From assembly GCA_020845705.1 (NCBI GenBank), contig JADLFH010000016.1, positions 1 through 64,000 on the forward strand: DNA of 64,000 nucleotides, in the 5' to 3' direction. The notes below the pieces were generated by a model. It was not told where the DNA came from. It searched no databases and saw only the letters and a list, made by a program, of their open reading frames with translations. Each line of letters opens with the position of its first letter. The stretch's first letter is position 1. Shown here one piece after another: positions 19,401 through 27,153 of this stretch. A program made the position numbers and the translations under genes. The DNA is from Microthrixaceae bacterium (GTDB lineage: Bacteria > Actinomycetota > Acidimicrobiia > Acidimicrobiales > Microtrichaceae).

Positions 19401-20814
19401 GTTCCTCGACCTCGGCTCCGACGGCCACTGCCTGGTCTTCGGGACGGCCGGAGCCGGGAAGACCACGCTGCTGCGGAGCCTGGCCACCTCGCTCAGCCTC
19501 CGCCTGGGACCCGACGACCTCCACCTGTACGGCATCGACATGGCCGGACGGGGGCTGGTTGGGATCGAGGCGCTGCCGAACTGTGGCGGGGTCGCCGCCG
19601 CCGATGAGCCGGAGCGGATCGAGCGGCTCTTCGGGCTGTTGGAGCGGACGATCGTGGACCGGTCCTCGGCGATGGGAGGTGCCGGCTCGCTGCACGAGTT
19701 CCGCGCCCACGGCGGCCGGGCCCCCTACGTCGTAGTGATGCTCGACGGCTTCGCGGCCTTCGCTGCCACCTACTCGGTGATCGACGGCGGGGCGGTCATG
19801 GAGCAGCTCCAACGCCTGATCGGCGTGGGGCGGACAGTCGGGGTCCACTTCGTGATCACCGCCGACCGCCGCAACTCGGTCAGCTCGGGCATCAGCGCGT
19901 CGGTCACATCGCGCATCGTCATGCGACTGGCCGACCCCGACGAGTACGCCTCCTTCGGTCTGGGGATGAGCCTGGCCGACACCCACCTCCCGCCCGGGCG
20001 GGCCTTCGTCGCCGGAGGCGACGAGGTCCAGGTGGCGGTGTGCGGCCCCGACGCCAGTGGTCCCGGGCAGTCGGCCACGATCCAGCGGTGGTCGGAGGTC
20101 CTGGGTGACCGCGCGCCGGTCGCGGCCGGCCCCACCGCGTTGGCGCCGTTGCCCGAGATGCTCCGGACATCCGACCTGTCGGCGTCGTTCCCTCACAGCG
20201 CGTTCGACCCGTCACGGGTGCCCCTCGGCCTCAGCGGTCTGAGCTTCGCGACGGCCACCGTGGATCTCACCGAACCCCGTGCCTTCCTGGTGGTGGGTCC
20301 CGACCGGTCCGGCCGGTCGACCGCGCTGGTCACGCTGGCCGCGGCCCTGGCCCCACACCCCGGCGAGCACCTGCTCGTCGCCCCCCGCCGGTCCCCGCTC
20401 CGCGATCTCGGACACTGGTCGCAAGTGACGGTCGACGAGGCGGAGGTCCGGGCGCTCCTCGACGAGGCGGCCATCGCCGACGGGCCGGTGGTGCTCGTCG
20501 TCGACGACGGCGACGAGTACGTCGACTCGATGCTCGACCCGACGCTCACCTCGCTGGTCCGCCGGACCCGGGACCACGACCTGGTGCTGATGGCCGCCGT
20601 CCGCTCCCATGTCGCCCATCGGGTGTTCGGTGGCTGGATCGGTGAGCTCCGCAAGGTTCGCCACGGTCTGCTCCTCCAGCCCGACGTCGACAGCGACGGC
20701 GACCTGTTCGGGACCCGGCTCCCCCGCAAGGCCGGGCGGCGCTTCCCGGTGGGCCGCGGCTACCTGGTCACCCGGGGTCCGATCGACTACGTGCAGGTGG
20801 CGGTCGTCGACTGA
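16456..20814 (+). CDS. FHA and triple FtsK/SpoIIIE-domain ATPase, type VII secretion EssC/EccC-like
   Basis: A 1452-residue membrane ATPase. Order: a ubiquitin-like N-terminal part (about 1-85, ending SGDTVHLAP as in YukD-type folds), an FHA domain (about 95-178, GRAESCTLRLDD, SREHLHL, STNGTEVDG), two membrane helices (about 240-275), then three FtsK modules. Walker A motifs are GTTGAGKSE (about 668), GTAGAGKTT (about 996) and a weaker GPDRSGRST (about 1282); Walker B IVFDEF follows the first. This layout matches the motor of type VII secretion, close to EssC in size. The ATG at 16456 follows AGGAG; longer in-frame extension only mirrors the opposite-strand gene. Confidence 0.9.
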   Translation: MDIAVEIRCEGTDGLLVDISADDVAPTGKVVAQMARLVGALEGSDAWNHRTRQRLDVGVAIARCGLRSGDTVHLAPAGSPPSWAERDPTVLAHRFELLVVGGADAGRRVALTPGDATVGRAESCTLRLDDPDVSREHLHLGVGKDEVRVTDLGSTNGTEVDGREVTGTVEVRPGQVIAVGSSVIALADRAAERDRAGNVSVRSGGLDLSRPPRVAHRPPAVVVRQPEVPVKPGGFRIPMSAALAPVLMGAVMAVAIGPQMLLFALMGPVMLLFTAWEDRRGGHALYRSGVEAFEREFATFESAAMAAQQSVLESLRRSGPDAADLVGRAVGIRADLWERRPDDADFLSLRVGVADPPTSVRFEGGVHPLGDPELAARVTRVLERHAVDPDVPLAVELRRSGVAGIAGPPQVRDATLRWWVVQLTTLHSPRDLGVAILCDEGNVPAWEWTRWLPHVLGPSATGERRRRLGAGAEAARLLAEISQLIEHRELQLRRAGPAAASSGFQPLVVVLAGITDLPGDVIDHVLGSGPAVGVMSVVAAADASRLPGRTRSIVAVDAGGTCRTTEVASGTTSVEGIADGVSVDTATAAARALAPLRDATAGDGGGSVPDRCLVVDTLELGQVDAAGILDRWGRHGLGDDLGAPIGLGARGPVVLDLRRDGPHGLAAGTTGAGKSEFLQSFVVSLAATYPPSKLTFVLVDYKGGAAFKDCVDLPHTVGFFTDLDAHLAQRALISLNAELRHREEVLREHGAKDLIDLEHAAPASAPPNLLIVFDEFAFLKREVPEFVAGVIDIAQRGRSLGVHLLLATQRPSGVVDDNIRANTNLRVALRMADESDSTDVIDRVDAAHIPRSIPGRAYVRVGHGDVRPVQTSYANARSVAASGPSVELRTVGFSPTVGAGGAGPVGPSSEGPTDLQRLVAAIGDACGQLDLAPPRPPWLPALGEQLDLAALARGVRPPAGSSELVAVLGTADQPERQRQVPWFLDLGSDGHCLVFGTAGAGKTTLLRSLATSLSLRLGPDDLHLYGIDMAGRGLVGIEALPNCGGVAAADEPERIERLFGLLERTIVDRSSAMGGAGSLHEFRAHGGRAPYVVVMLDGFAAFAATYSVIDGGAVMEQLQRLIGVGRTVGVHFVITADRRNSVSSGISASVTSRIVMRLADPDEYASFGLGMSLADTHLPPGRAFVAGGDEVQVAVCGPDASGPGQSATIQRWSEVLGDRAPVAAGPTALAPLPEMLRTSDLSASFPHSAFDPSRVPLGLSGLSFATATVDLTEPRAFLVVGPDRSGRSTALVTLAAALAPHPGEHLLVAPRRSPLRDLGHWSQVTVDEAEVRALLDEAAIADGPVVLVVDDGDEYVDSMLDPTLTSLVRRTRDHDLVLMAAVRSHVAHRVFGGWIGELRKVRHGLLLQPDVDSDGDLFGTRLPRKAGRRFPVGRGYLVTRGPIDYVQVAVVD

Positions 20815-20833
20815 TCGCGTGACAGCGATTCGT

Positions 20834-21058
20834 TCAGTACCAATGGCGCCCGTCGACGAGGTCGGCGAGCCGGCGCAGGTCCAGCGAGAACGCGCTCAGC
20901 TCCAGCACCCGTCCCTGCATCGCATCCCGGAATCGGTCCGCCTTGGCGCACTGCCACTCGGCCTCCCCGATCGCCCGATTGAGGACTCCGGAGATGGCGA
21001 GGATCTCGTCGGCGAGCCCGTCGACGAACCTGCTCGTCGGTGACGCTGCGGTGGCCAT
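20834..21058 (-). CDS. Small WXG100-like helical protein
   Basis: A 74-residue all-helical protein. W35-x-C37 followed by F43 (EWQCAKADRF) resembles the WxG turn of WXG100 proteins with Cys in place of Gly. No signal peptide. It is the last gene of a five-gene minus-strand operon (2-bp gap from the gene before) that contains a canonical WXG100 gene, so it is probably a substrate or partner of the adjacent FtsK-type ATPase. The family assignment rests on the motif and context only. Confidence 0.65.
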   Translation of the reverse strand: MATAASPTSRFVDGLADEILAISGVLNRAIGEAEWQCAKADRFRDAMQGRVLELSAFSLDLRRLADLVDGRHWY

Positions 21059-21060
21059 GG

Positions 21061-21510
21061 TCAGTTCTCCTGGGACACGTGGAGCGAATGGGTGAGATCA
21101 CGCAGGACCGCTCCGTGGGTGGGGGCGTCGGACCGTGCGCACAGGCCGGTGACCACGACGGTCCGGCCGGCGGCGCGGGTGACGGCGACGGTCTGGAACT
21201 GCACGCCGAGCCGTTCGTGCTGGCGGACGCCGGCGGCGAGCACCGCCGGTCGGCCGTCGAGGGGGCGTTCGGTCACCGCCAGCGGGTGGAAGGGCATGCC
21301 CCGGCTCCGCCTGATGATGCGGTCGGCCTCCTCGTGGAGGGTGAGCGCCGAGCGGGTCGGTCGCACGAAGGCGGCGATGGTCGGCTGCTGACCTCCGTGC
21401 TCGGGACGGTCGGCGGTGGCGGCGAGGGCGGCGCCCTCCACCTCGATGTGGTGCCAGCCCTCGGGAAGGGTGAGCGAGACCGTGATGTCGGGTGACGTGG
21501 TGGTGGTCAT
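21061..21510 (-). CDS. Hypothetical protein, possibly LpqN/DUF1795-like
   Basis: A 149-residue protein without signal peptide. It begins with a beta-rich section (ITVSLTLPEGWHHIEV) and ends TVVVTGLCARSDAPTHGAVLRDLTHSL, the layout of PsbP/LpqN-like domains often found near type VII secretion genes. Its ATG overlaps the stop of the 818-aa protein gene by 4 bp and the small helical protein follows after 2 bp, so the three are co-translated. Role unknown. Confidence 0.6.
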   Translation of the reverse strand: MTTTTSPDITVSLTLPEGWHHIEVEGAALAATADRPEHGGQQPTIAAFVRPTRSALTLHEEADRIIRRSRGMPFHPLAVTERPLDGRPAVLAAGVRQHERLGVQFQTVAVTRAAGRTVVVTGLCARSDAPTHGAVLRDLTHSLHVSQEN

Positions 21511-23963
21511 GGTCGGTCCTTGCGGTAGGAGAAGTCGGGGTCGTTCACGAGGTCGGTGAGGTCGTCGAGGAGGTCGTCGGGGAGGGTCGCGAGGTCGGGA
21601 AGTCCCGGGAGGTCGGTGAGGTCGGGGAGCCCTGGGAGGTCCACCAGGTCGTCCAGATCGTTGCCGCCGAGGAGGTCGGCGACGTCGGGGAGCGCGGGGA
21701 GTGAAGGTACCCGGGAGGCCGCGTCGGCGAGCATCCGCTCGGCGAACCCCTCGGGGTCGGCGGCCGCGAGCGCGGAGATCATGCCGGCGAACCGGTCCCG
21801 GACCTCGTCGGGGAAGGCGCCCAGCTGGTCGAGGGGTATCCCCGACAGCAGCGACCCGACATCGGGGAACCTGCCGTTCGCCATGTCGTCGAGCATCCCC
21901 ACGGGGAGGCGGCCGAGCGCCTCGGTGAGCTCGGAGCGCAGCGGTGCGGGCAGGTCCCCGATCGAGACGCCGCCGAGCGCACGGACCAGCTCGTCGGTCA
22001 CATGATCGGGCAGGTCGTCGAAGTCCAGGTTCGACAGGTCGAGGTTCGACAGGTCGAGGCCGCCGAGCCCCGAGTCGTGCAGTACCCGTTCGAACGCGGC
22101 GCGGGCTTCGCTCGGGATGTGCTGCACGAGCTCTCGCATCGCCTCGGGGGCGAGCCCACGGACGGACTCGACGAACCGGTCCTTGATCTTCCCGGGGAGC
22201 TCGTCGAGCTCGTCGAGCCGGAGGTCGCTCGCGAAGTCGGTGATCGCCGAGCGCAGCCCCTCGGGGAGCTCGTCGATCGGGAGCACGTCCACCGCCGAAC
22301 GGAAGGCGTCCTGGAGCTCCGCGGGGAGGGCTCCCAAGTCGAGGTCGGACGTGAGCTCCGACGGGTCGATCCCGGCCGCGTCCAGGAACTCCGTGGCGCC
22401 GGGCACGAGGTCGACGAGGGCCTCCGCGGTGGGCAGCAGTCCGGCGATCTCGTCGAGGCCCAGCGCGGTCAGCACCTTCTGGGCCGCTTCCGCTCCGGCG
22501 AGCACGTCGCCGACCACCTCGGCGGTGTCGAGCGCCGTGTCCACCACGTCGGCGATCCCATCGGCCGCCTTGGCCAGGTCGTCGAGCATCTCGATCAGCT
22601 CGGGGGCCACCTCGCCGAGGGCACTGAACGCCTCCCCGGCGATGGCCCCGGCGTCCACCCCGGCCAGCTTGGCCACCTCGGCCACGGTCTCGAGGATCGT
22701 CCCCAGCGGGTCGTCCTGGAGGTCCTGGAGGTACCCGGCCACCTCGTCGGCCGCGCCCTCGACTGCGGTGGTGATGGTATCTCCGACGGCCGAGAGGGGG
22801 TCGGTCACGAAGTCCTCGGCGGCCGACATGAGGTCCTCGAGCGAGTCCCCCATGAACTCGCCCACCTTGGCGACGAAGGCCTCCGGGTCGTTGATCAGCT
22901 CGCTGATGCCGGCGATGAGCTCGTCGGCGTACATGGCCACCAGGGCCACCGCCCCGAGCCAGCCCACCGGGTTGGAGAGCAGCGGCAGGGCGGCCAGGAC
23001 CGCCGAGATGGGGTTCTCGAGGATGGCATCGAAGAAGTCGCCGATCGACCCACCACCGAAGCCACCACCACCGGACTTCTCGCCGCCCTCGCCCTTCGAG
23101 CCCGAGCTGCCCTCGCCCTGCCCCGACCCCTCGTCGCCGGTGCCCTCGGGCGGCTTCGCCGGTCCATCGCCTGGGGCATTGGCGGGGCCCGGTCCGCCGA
23201 CGCCGCCCGGGGCGCCGTCGTGGCGTCCCGGGTTCCGGCCGGACGCGCCGCCGGGGCGTTCGCCCGCGGCCTCGGACGGCGCTCGGGCGCCGGTACCGGC
23301 CCGGGTGCCGTGTCGGCGTCCCCCGGCCTCGTCGGATCCGTCGCCGTCGGCCCCCGTGCCGGACCGGGCTCCCGCATCCTTCTCCCCGGGGCCGTCACCG
23401 CCGACCGGTCCGCTCCCGCGTTCGGGACTCGGTCGGTCGGACGCTTCGATGCGGTTGCGGGGTCGGTGGAGCTCGTCGCGAAGAGCGCGGTCCGCCGCCT
23501 CGTCCCAGGCGCTGCCGTACCCGGGGACGGGCAGCGTCTCGGTACTCGCGACCGCTGCGCCGCCGGCGGTGACCCATCCGGCGCGCGAGTTCAGGCCGGA
23601 GCCCCAGAGCCTCGTGATAGCACTGATCAGTGCGCCGAGTGGTGTGATGTCGTTCTCGGTGGGCCGGGCCGGGGGCGCCACGCCGTCGGCGGCGACGAAG
23701 CGGTCCCCGGGGTCGGTGCCCTCGTCTTGTTCCACCTGGGTGATCTCACGGACCAGCTCGTTGTGGTCCCTCGACAGGACGTTGCGCACCTCGCGCAGGC
23801 GACCGAGCGTCCGCTGCAGGTCGGCGGTGTGGGCGCCGAGGAGTGGATCGCTCGCGGCGCGCTGGCGCAGCGAGCGATCCACCTGGTCGATCCGTTCCAC
23901 CGCCGCCCGGATACGCCGGGCGAGCTCCCGGAGGTCGTCGGTGTTGATGACGATGGTCGCCAC
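21507..23963 (-). CDS. Large type VII-associated helical repeat protein
   Basis: An 818-residue acidic protein. Residues 1-90 form a helical, LXG/WXG-like N-terminal domain (DLRELARRIRAAVERIDQVD). Residues about 150-325 are Gly/Pro/Asp-rich linker. A hydrophobic stretch (about 340-365, AVLAALPLLSNPVGWLGAVALVAM) follows. The C-terminal half is made of degenerate modules around LPxxLRxxxxxAL, ending in DLPGLPDL-type leucine/aspartate repeats. No toxin domain is recognisable. The GTG at 23963 has GGGAAGGA upstream. It follows the WXG100 gene, which suggests a co-secreted substrate or a surface component. Confidence 0.72.
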   Translation of the reverse strand: MATIVINTDDLRELARRIRAAVERIDQVDRSLRQRAASDPLLGAHTADLQRTLGRLREVRNVLSRDHNELVREITQVEQDEGTDPGDRFVAADGVAPPARPTENDITPLGALISAITRLWGSGLNSRAGWVTAGGAAVASTETLPVPGYGSAWDEAADRALRDELHRPRNRIEASDRPSPERGSGPVGGDGPGEKDAGARSGTGADGDGSDEAGGRRHGTRAGTGARAPSEAAGERPGGASGRNPGRHDGAPGGVGGPGPANAPGDGPAKPPEGTGDEGSGQGEGSSGSKGEGGEKSGGGGFGGGSIGDFFDAILENPISAVLAALPLLSNPVGWLGAVALVAMYADELIAGISELINDPEAFVAKVGEFMGDSLEDLMSAAEDFVTDPLSAVGDTITTAVEGAADEVAGYLQDLQDDPLGTILETVAEVAKLAGVDAGAIAGEAFSALGEVAPELIEMLDDLAKAADGIADVVDTALDTAEVVGDVLAGAEAAQKVLTALGLDEIAGLLPTAEALVDLVPGATEFLDAAGIDPSELTSDLDLGALPAELQDAFRSAVDVLPIDELPEGLRSAITDFASDLRLDELDELPGKIKDRFVESVRGLAPEAMRELVQHIPSEARAAFERVLHDSGLGGLDLSNLDLSNLDFDDLPDHVTDELVRALGGVSIGDLPAPLRSELTEALGRLPVGMLDDMANGRFPDVGSLLSGIPLDQLGAFPDEVRDRFAGMISALAAADPEGFAERMLADAASRVPSLPALPDVADLLGGNDLDDLVDLPGLPDLTDLPGLPDLATLPDDLLDDLTDLVNDPDFSYRKDRP

Positions 23964-24001
23964 GTCGGATCCTTCCCTCGTCGCCACCCGCGGTCACGCG
24001 G

Positions 24002-24262
24002 TCAGCTGCCGGCCTTGTAGATGGAGTCGCGGCGGACCATGACCTCGCGAGAGGCCTCGTCGAGCTGCTGCTGCAGCCGCTGGAGCATCGGCTCGAAGTC
24101 GCTCTGCCACGACTCGCGGAAGCGGTTCGAGGCCGGGCCGACCCAGTTGGTGTTTGCCAGCTGGCCCCTGATGGTGGTGAGCACCTGCGCGACCATGCCG
24201 GTCTGCTGGTCGAGACGGTTCTTCAGTGCCGTCATCTGCTCGTAGTCGATTGCCACCTCCAT
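24002..24262 (-). CDS. WXG100 family (ESAT-6-like) protein
   Basis: An 86-residue helical hairpin protein with the signature NWVGPASNRFRESW (W40-V-G42), typical of the small secreted substrates and partners of type VII secretion. The ATG at 24262 (MEVAIDYEQM) has AAAGGAG at ideal spacing; an upstream ATG at 24277 lacks one. It lies between the 176-aa gene and the large repeat protein on the same strand. Confidence 0.9.
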   Translation of the reverse strand: MEVAIDYEQMTALKNRLDQQTGMVAQVLTTIRGQLANTNWVGPASNRFRESWQSDFEPMLQRLQQQLDEASREVMVRRDSIYKAGS

Positions 24263-24273
24263 GGCGGCTCCTT

Positions 24274-24804
24274 TCATTCAGCGGCCCCGGGGCCGGTCTT
24301 CGACAATGGGGGCTCCCGAAGGACGCGATCGAGCAAGCCGGGGTCGGATCGGAGTTCCTCGATGGTGAGTTCCACTCCGATCACTCGGCCTCGCTCGGCG
24401 GGCCCTGTCATGCGTAACAGGTGGGCCTCGTCGGGTAGCGCGTTGGCGAGGATGTCGCCGAGCTCGTGTGTGGCGGCAGCCCACACCGTCCACCTTCGGC
24501 CACGCTGAACGGCGAGGCCTGCTCGATCCCCTTGGATGCCGCCGAGCAGCGACGCTGAAGCGTCATGCCCCTCGGACGTGAGAGCGATGGTGGGAACGGC
24601 TATAGGGAGGAGCGCTGCCAGCAGCGGTGTGGGGAGGTGCAACTCCGAGTTGCGAACCTGCACCAGGCCTCGTCGGAGCAAGGAGGCGCGCGCCGCTTCG
24701 AGGACAGCTCCTCGGTGGGACGGGCGCTGACGAAACAGGCCGATTAGGACCGCCAACTCGGTGTCGTCCAACTCCACTCGGTGATCGAGGGCCGGGATCG
24801 CCAT
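24274..24804 (-). CDS. Hypothetical protein, possible EspG-like type VII chaperone
   Basis: A 176-residue soluble protein (192 if the ATG at 24852 is used; neither start has a clear RBS). It begins with LDDTELAVLIGLFRQ, has ARASLLRRGLVQ and later WTVWAAATHELGDILANAL. The first-position placement ahead of WXG100 and the mixed alpha/beta pattern recall EspG-type chaperones of ESX systems, which are longer. I do not recognise a family with confidence. It opens the five-gene operon; 24805-24970 upstream holds no clear feature. Confidence 0.6.
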   Translation of the reverse strand: MAIPALDHRVELDDTELAVLIGLFRQRPSHRGAVLEAARASLLRRGLVQVRNSELHLPTPLLAALLPIAVPTIALTSEGHDASASLLGGIQGDRAGLAVQRGRRWTVWAAATHELGDILANALPDEAHLLRMTGPAERGRVIGVELTIEELRSDPGLLDRVLREPPLSKTGPGAAE

Positions 24805-24970
24805 GTCTGCATCTTCGGGGTGGCAACAGGACGGGACCGTGACGTAGTGCATGACGCATCTGTGCCGTCGGTCACGGACCCTCGACTGCGGTGAGCCGCG
24901 AGGTCGTTTCTGAAGACATCACACCTGGTCGTGAGGCCCACCAGAGGAGATGGCCCGCAACCTGCTCGCC

Positions 24971-25366
24971 TCAGGAGGGCGGGTATGGCTCGAATCCGTG
25001 CTTCTCCTGTTGGGCGCGGACATAGGAGATGATCGCCTCGACCTCGTCCCCGTCGAGTCCGGGGACCGGTTCCATGTCCCCGAAGTCCCAATGGTGAGCG
25101 ACCGATCCGTTGGCGATCGCCGAGCGGAACGCTTCGTCGGGATGATGATCCGGTGCGTAGACCCTCGAGAAGTGCGACGGTCCCTTGTCGGTGCCACGCA
25201 GATCGGACCCGTGGCATGACGCGCACGACTCCTCGTAGAGAGCGGCGCCGTCAGGGGATCCGCCTCCAGACCGTGACTCGACCACCGACCTCTCGCCTGG
25301 GTCGGAGCAGGCGACGACCCCGATGGACAGCGCGACGAGCGCGGCCGGCGCGACGACGCGCCACAC
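24971..25366 (-). CDS. Lipoprotein cytochrome c (class I)
   Basis: A 131-residue exported c-type cytochrome. A short signal peptide ends in lipobox IGVVAC with Cys20 as the lipidation site; heme attaches at CASCH (Cys48, Cys51, His52), and Met in FGDMEPVPG is the probable sixth ligand, followed by the C-terminal helix VEAIISYVR. The GTG start stands 1 bp after the stop of the upstream DinB-like gene; the much longer in-frame extension is non-coding by composition. It carries electrons outside the membrane; partner unknown. Confidence 0.85.
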   Translation of the reverse strand: MWRVVAPAALVALSIGVVACSDPGERSVVESRSGGGSPDGAALYEESCASCHGSDLRGTDKGPSHFSRVYAPDHHPDEAFRSAIANGSVAHHWDFGDMEPVPGLDGDEVEAIISYVRAQQEKHGFEPYPPS

Positions 25367-25367
25367 G

Positions 25368-25925
25368 TCAGACGGTTCGACCGAGGAAGGCTGCGAGCTG
25401 GGTTGCCGCGTTCGCTCCCTCTGGTACCGGCTGTTCGGCCTTGAAGATCGAGCCGTCCTCGGATCGGAAGCCCGGTTGGATCGTCTGACGTGCACCGGCG
25501 AGCAGTTGGGCCGCCAACTCCGGGGCAAGGTCGTTGCTCTGGCCCGTGGCGGTCGCGATGTCCCACGCATGGGTGAAGGTGTCGGTCGTGGCCATTCCGA
25601 GCAGCGCTGTGGCAGGCATGTCACCGAAGCCGGCGTTCACAGTCCGCTCCAAGGCGCCATCCTCGCCGAAGGCGGCGAGGCTCGCTGCGGCAGCGGCTGC
25701 GAAGTCGGACTGGAAGTCGCCGGCGGAGGATCCATCGCCGGTCTCGGTCATCTCCGCGCCGGTCATCCCGCATCGCGCCCAGTGCTGTGCGCCGATCAGG
25801 TGGTCGATGATCTGGCCGACGTTCCACTTCTCACACGGGGTCGCAAGGCTGAGCTGCTCCGCGGTCACCCTTGCCAGCACATCGGCGGCCACCTGCTGGG
25901 ATTGCGCGAGTACATCAGGGTTCAT
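25368..25925 (-). CDS. DinB-like TIGR03086-type metal-binding protein
   Basis: A 185-residue four-helix-bundle protein of the DinB/mycothiol-dependent-like superfamily. Metal-ligand histidines are His42 in IIDHLIGAQHW and the His in TFTHAWDIATATGQ. Members act as thiol-dependent transferases or isomerases; the reaction here is unknown. ATG with GAGGAG upstream. Its stop is 1 bp before the cytochrome start. Confidence 0.85.
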   Translation of the reverse strand: MNPDVLAQSQQVAADVLARVTAEQLSLATPCEKWNVGQIIDHLIGAQHWARCGMTGAEMTETGDGSSAGDFQSDFAAAAAASLAAFGEDGALERTVNAGFGDMPATALLGMATTDTFTHAWDIATATGQSNDLAPELAAQLLAGARQTIQPGFRSEDGSIFKAEQPVPEGANAATQLAAFLGRTV

Positions 25926-26010
25926 GGCGGTCTCCTCGGTGTCGTTGCCCCGTCGATGGCCGACGGCGGGAATTGGACGCTATCGGGGTTGGGATGCCGC
26001 GGCGAGGCCC

Positions 26011-27069
26011 TCAGAGGTTCTCCATGACGATCCTCTGTGGGTCGCCCTGGTATTGACGGAGGCGCTCATAGCCCGCCGGCACCTCCTCCAGCGTCACTCG
26101 ATGCGAGATCGCTGCCTCGATGTCGATTGCCCCGCACTCCTCGAGGCGTAGCACCTCGATCAGGTCCTCCTTGTGCGACGCGAAGGAGCCGATGACCGAG
26201 TACTCGAAGAGTGCGAACAGCGCCTGGGGGTGGGGGATGGGTGGCGCCGCCATTCCCACGCCCACCAACACCAGCCGTCCACCTGGAACCAGTGCCAGGC
26301 CGCCCAGGGTGGTGGTATCGGGGCGGCCCACGCACTCCAGAACCAACTCGGCGCCGCCGTCCACTGCCGCCAGCAACCCGCGACTCGCGGCGGTTGCGTC
26401 CGCGTCGTCGGCCACCAGTACGCCATCGTCTGCTCCTGATGCCATCGCGCGGGCCAGCGCGGCGGGGGAGCGGTCAACCGCGACCACGCGTCCCGCGCCG
26501 AGCTGCCGTGCCAACACGACCGCCATCGATCCGAGACCTCCGATGCCGATCACCACCACCTGCTCGCCGGGGTTCAGTCGACCGCGGCACTTCAGCGCGT
26601 GGTAGGGGCTGGCAACGCAGTCGGTGGCCACTGCTGCGGCGGCCATGGAGACCCCGTCGGGCACTCGCACCAAGCTTGAGGCAGCCACTGTCACGTACTC
26701 GGCGAACGCGCCGTCGAGGTGGAGGCCCGGTGCTCGCTGTTGGGGGCAGGCTTCGGGTGCACCGCTGCGGCAGGTGCGGCAGCGACCGCAGCCGTCGCTG
26801 ATCGTGATGGCCACTCTGTCTCCCGGCTGCCACTCCGCGGCTTCGTCCCCGGCGCTCACCACGGTTCCGGACGGCTCATGGCCGAAGGTGACCGGCAGCG
26901 GCCCTGGAACCGGCATCCCCTCGAGGAAGTGCACGTCGGAGCCGCAGAGGCCACAGGCCGCCACCTTCACAAGCACCTCGTCGGGCCCGGGTGCCCGCAC
27001 GGGGACCGACTCGACGCGCAGCCCCTCGGCGCTCCCGTGGAACCGGACGGCCTTCATCGTTGTCGGCAC
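26011..27069 (-). CDS. Zinc-dependent alcohol dehydrogenase (MDR family)
   Basis: A 352-residue medium-chain dehydrogenase. The catalytic zinc site has Cys in GLCGSD and His in GHEPSG; the structural zinc site is the Cys quartet CGRCRTCRSGAPEAC. The Rossmann motif is GIGGLGS and an acidic residue ends the next strand (VAVDRS), pointing to NAD. GTG at 27069 stands 4 nt after GGAGG; the internal ATG at 27057 is a fallback. It has its own promoter facing away from the ADC-like gene. Confidence 0.92.
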   Translation of the reverse strand: MPTTMKAVRFHGSAEGLRVESVPVRAPGPDEVLVKVAACGLCGSDVHFLEGMPVPGPLPVTFGHEPSGTVVSAGDEAAEWQPGDRVAITISDGCGRCRTCRSGAPEACPQQRAPGLHLDGAFAEYVTVAASSLVRVPDGVSMAAAAVATDCVASPYHALKCRGRLNPGEQVVVIGIGGLGSMAVVLARQLGAGRVVAVDRSPAALARAMASGADDGVLVADDADATAASRGLLAAVDGGAELVLECVGRPDTTTLGGLALVPGGRLVLVGVGMAAPPIPHPQALFALFEYSVIGSFASHKEDLIEVLRLEECGAIDIEAAISHRVTLEEVPAGYERLRQYQGDPQRIVMENL

Positions 27070-27101
27070 TGGACCTCCCACGGTCGAAACTCCCTGTAGC
27101 G

Positions 27102-27130
27102 ATCATTCTAGGAAGTCGGTAGAGTGTCAA
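27102..27130 (-). promoter_or_regulatory. Sigma-70-type promoter of the zinc alcohol dehydrogenase gene
   Basis: On the minus strand TTGACA (27130-27125) and AATGAT (27107-27102) are spaced by exactly 17 bp, giving a start site near 27095 and a short leader to the GTG at 27069. The same 85-bp gap must also hold the promoter of the divergent ADC-like gene. Confidence 0.6.
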
Positions 27131-27153
27131 CCAACCAGAAGAGGAGGTCCCCC

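Noticed and set aside
17923-20196. 757-codon minus-strand frame across the FtsK gene
   Set aside because: Shadow of the FtsK-type ATPase; no domain or motif can be seen and the forward frame has full Walker motifs.
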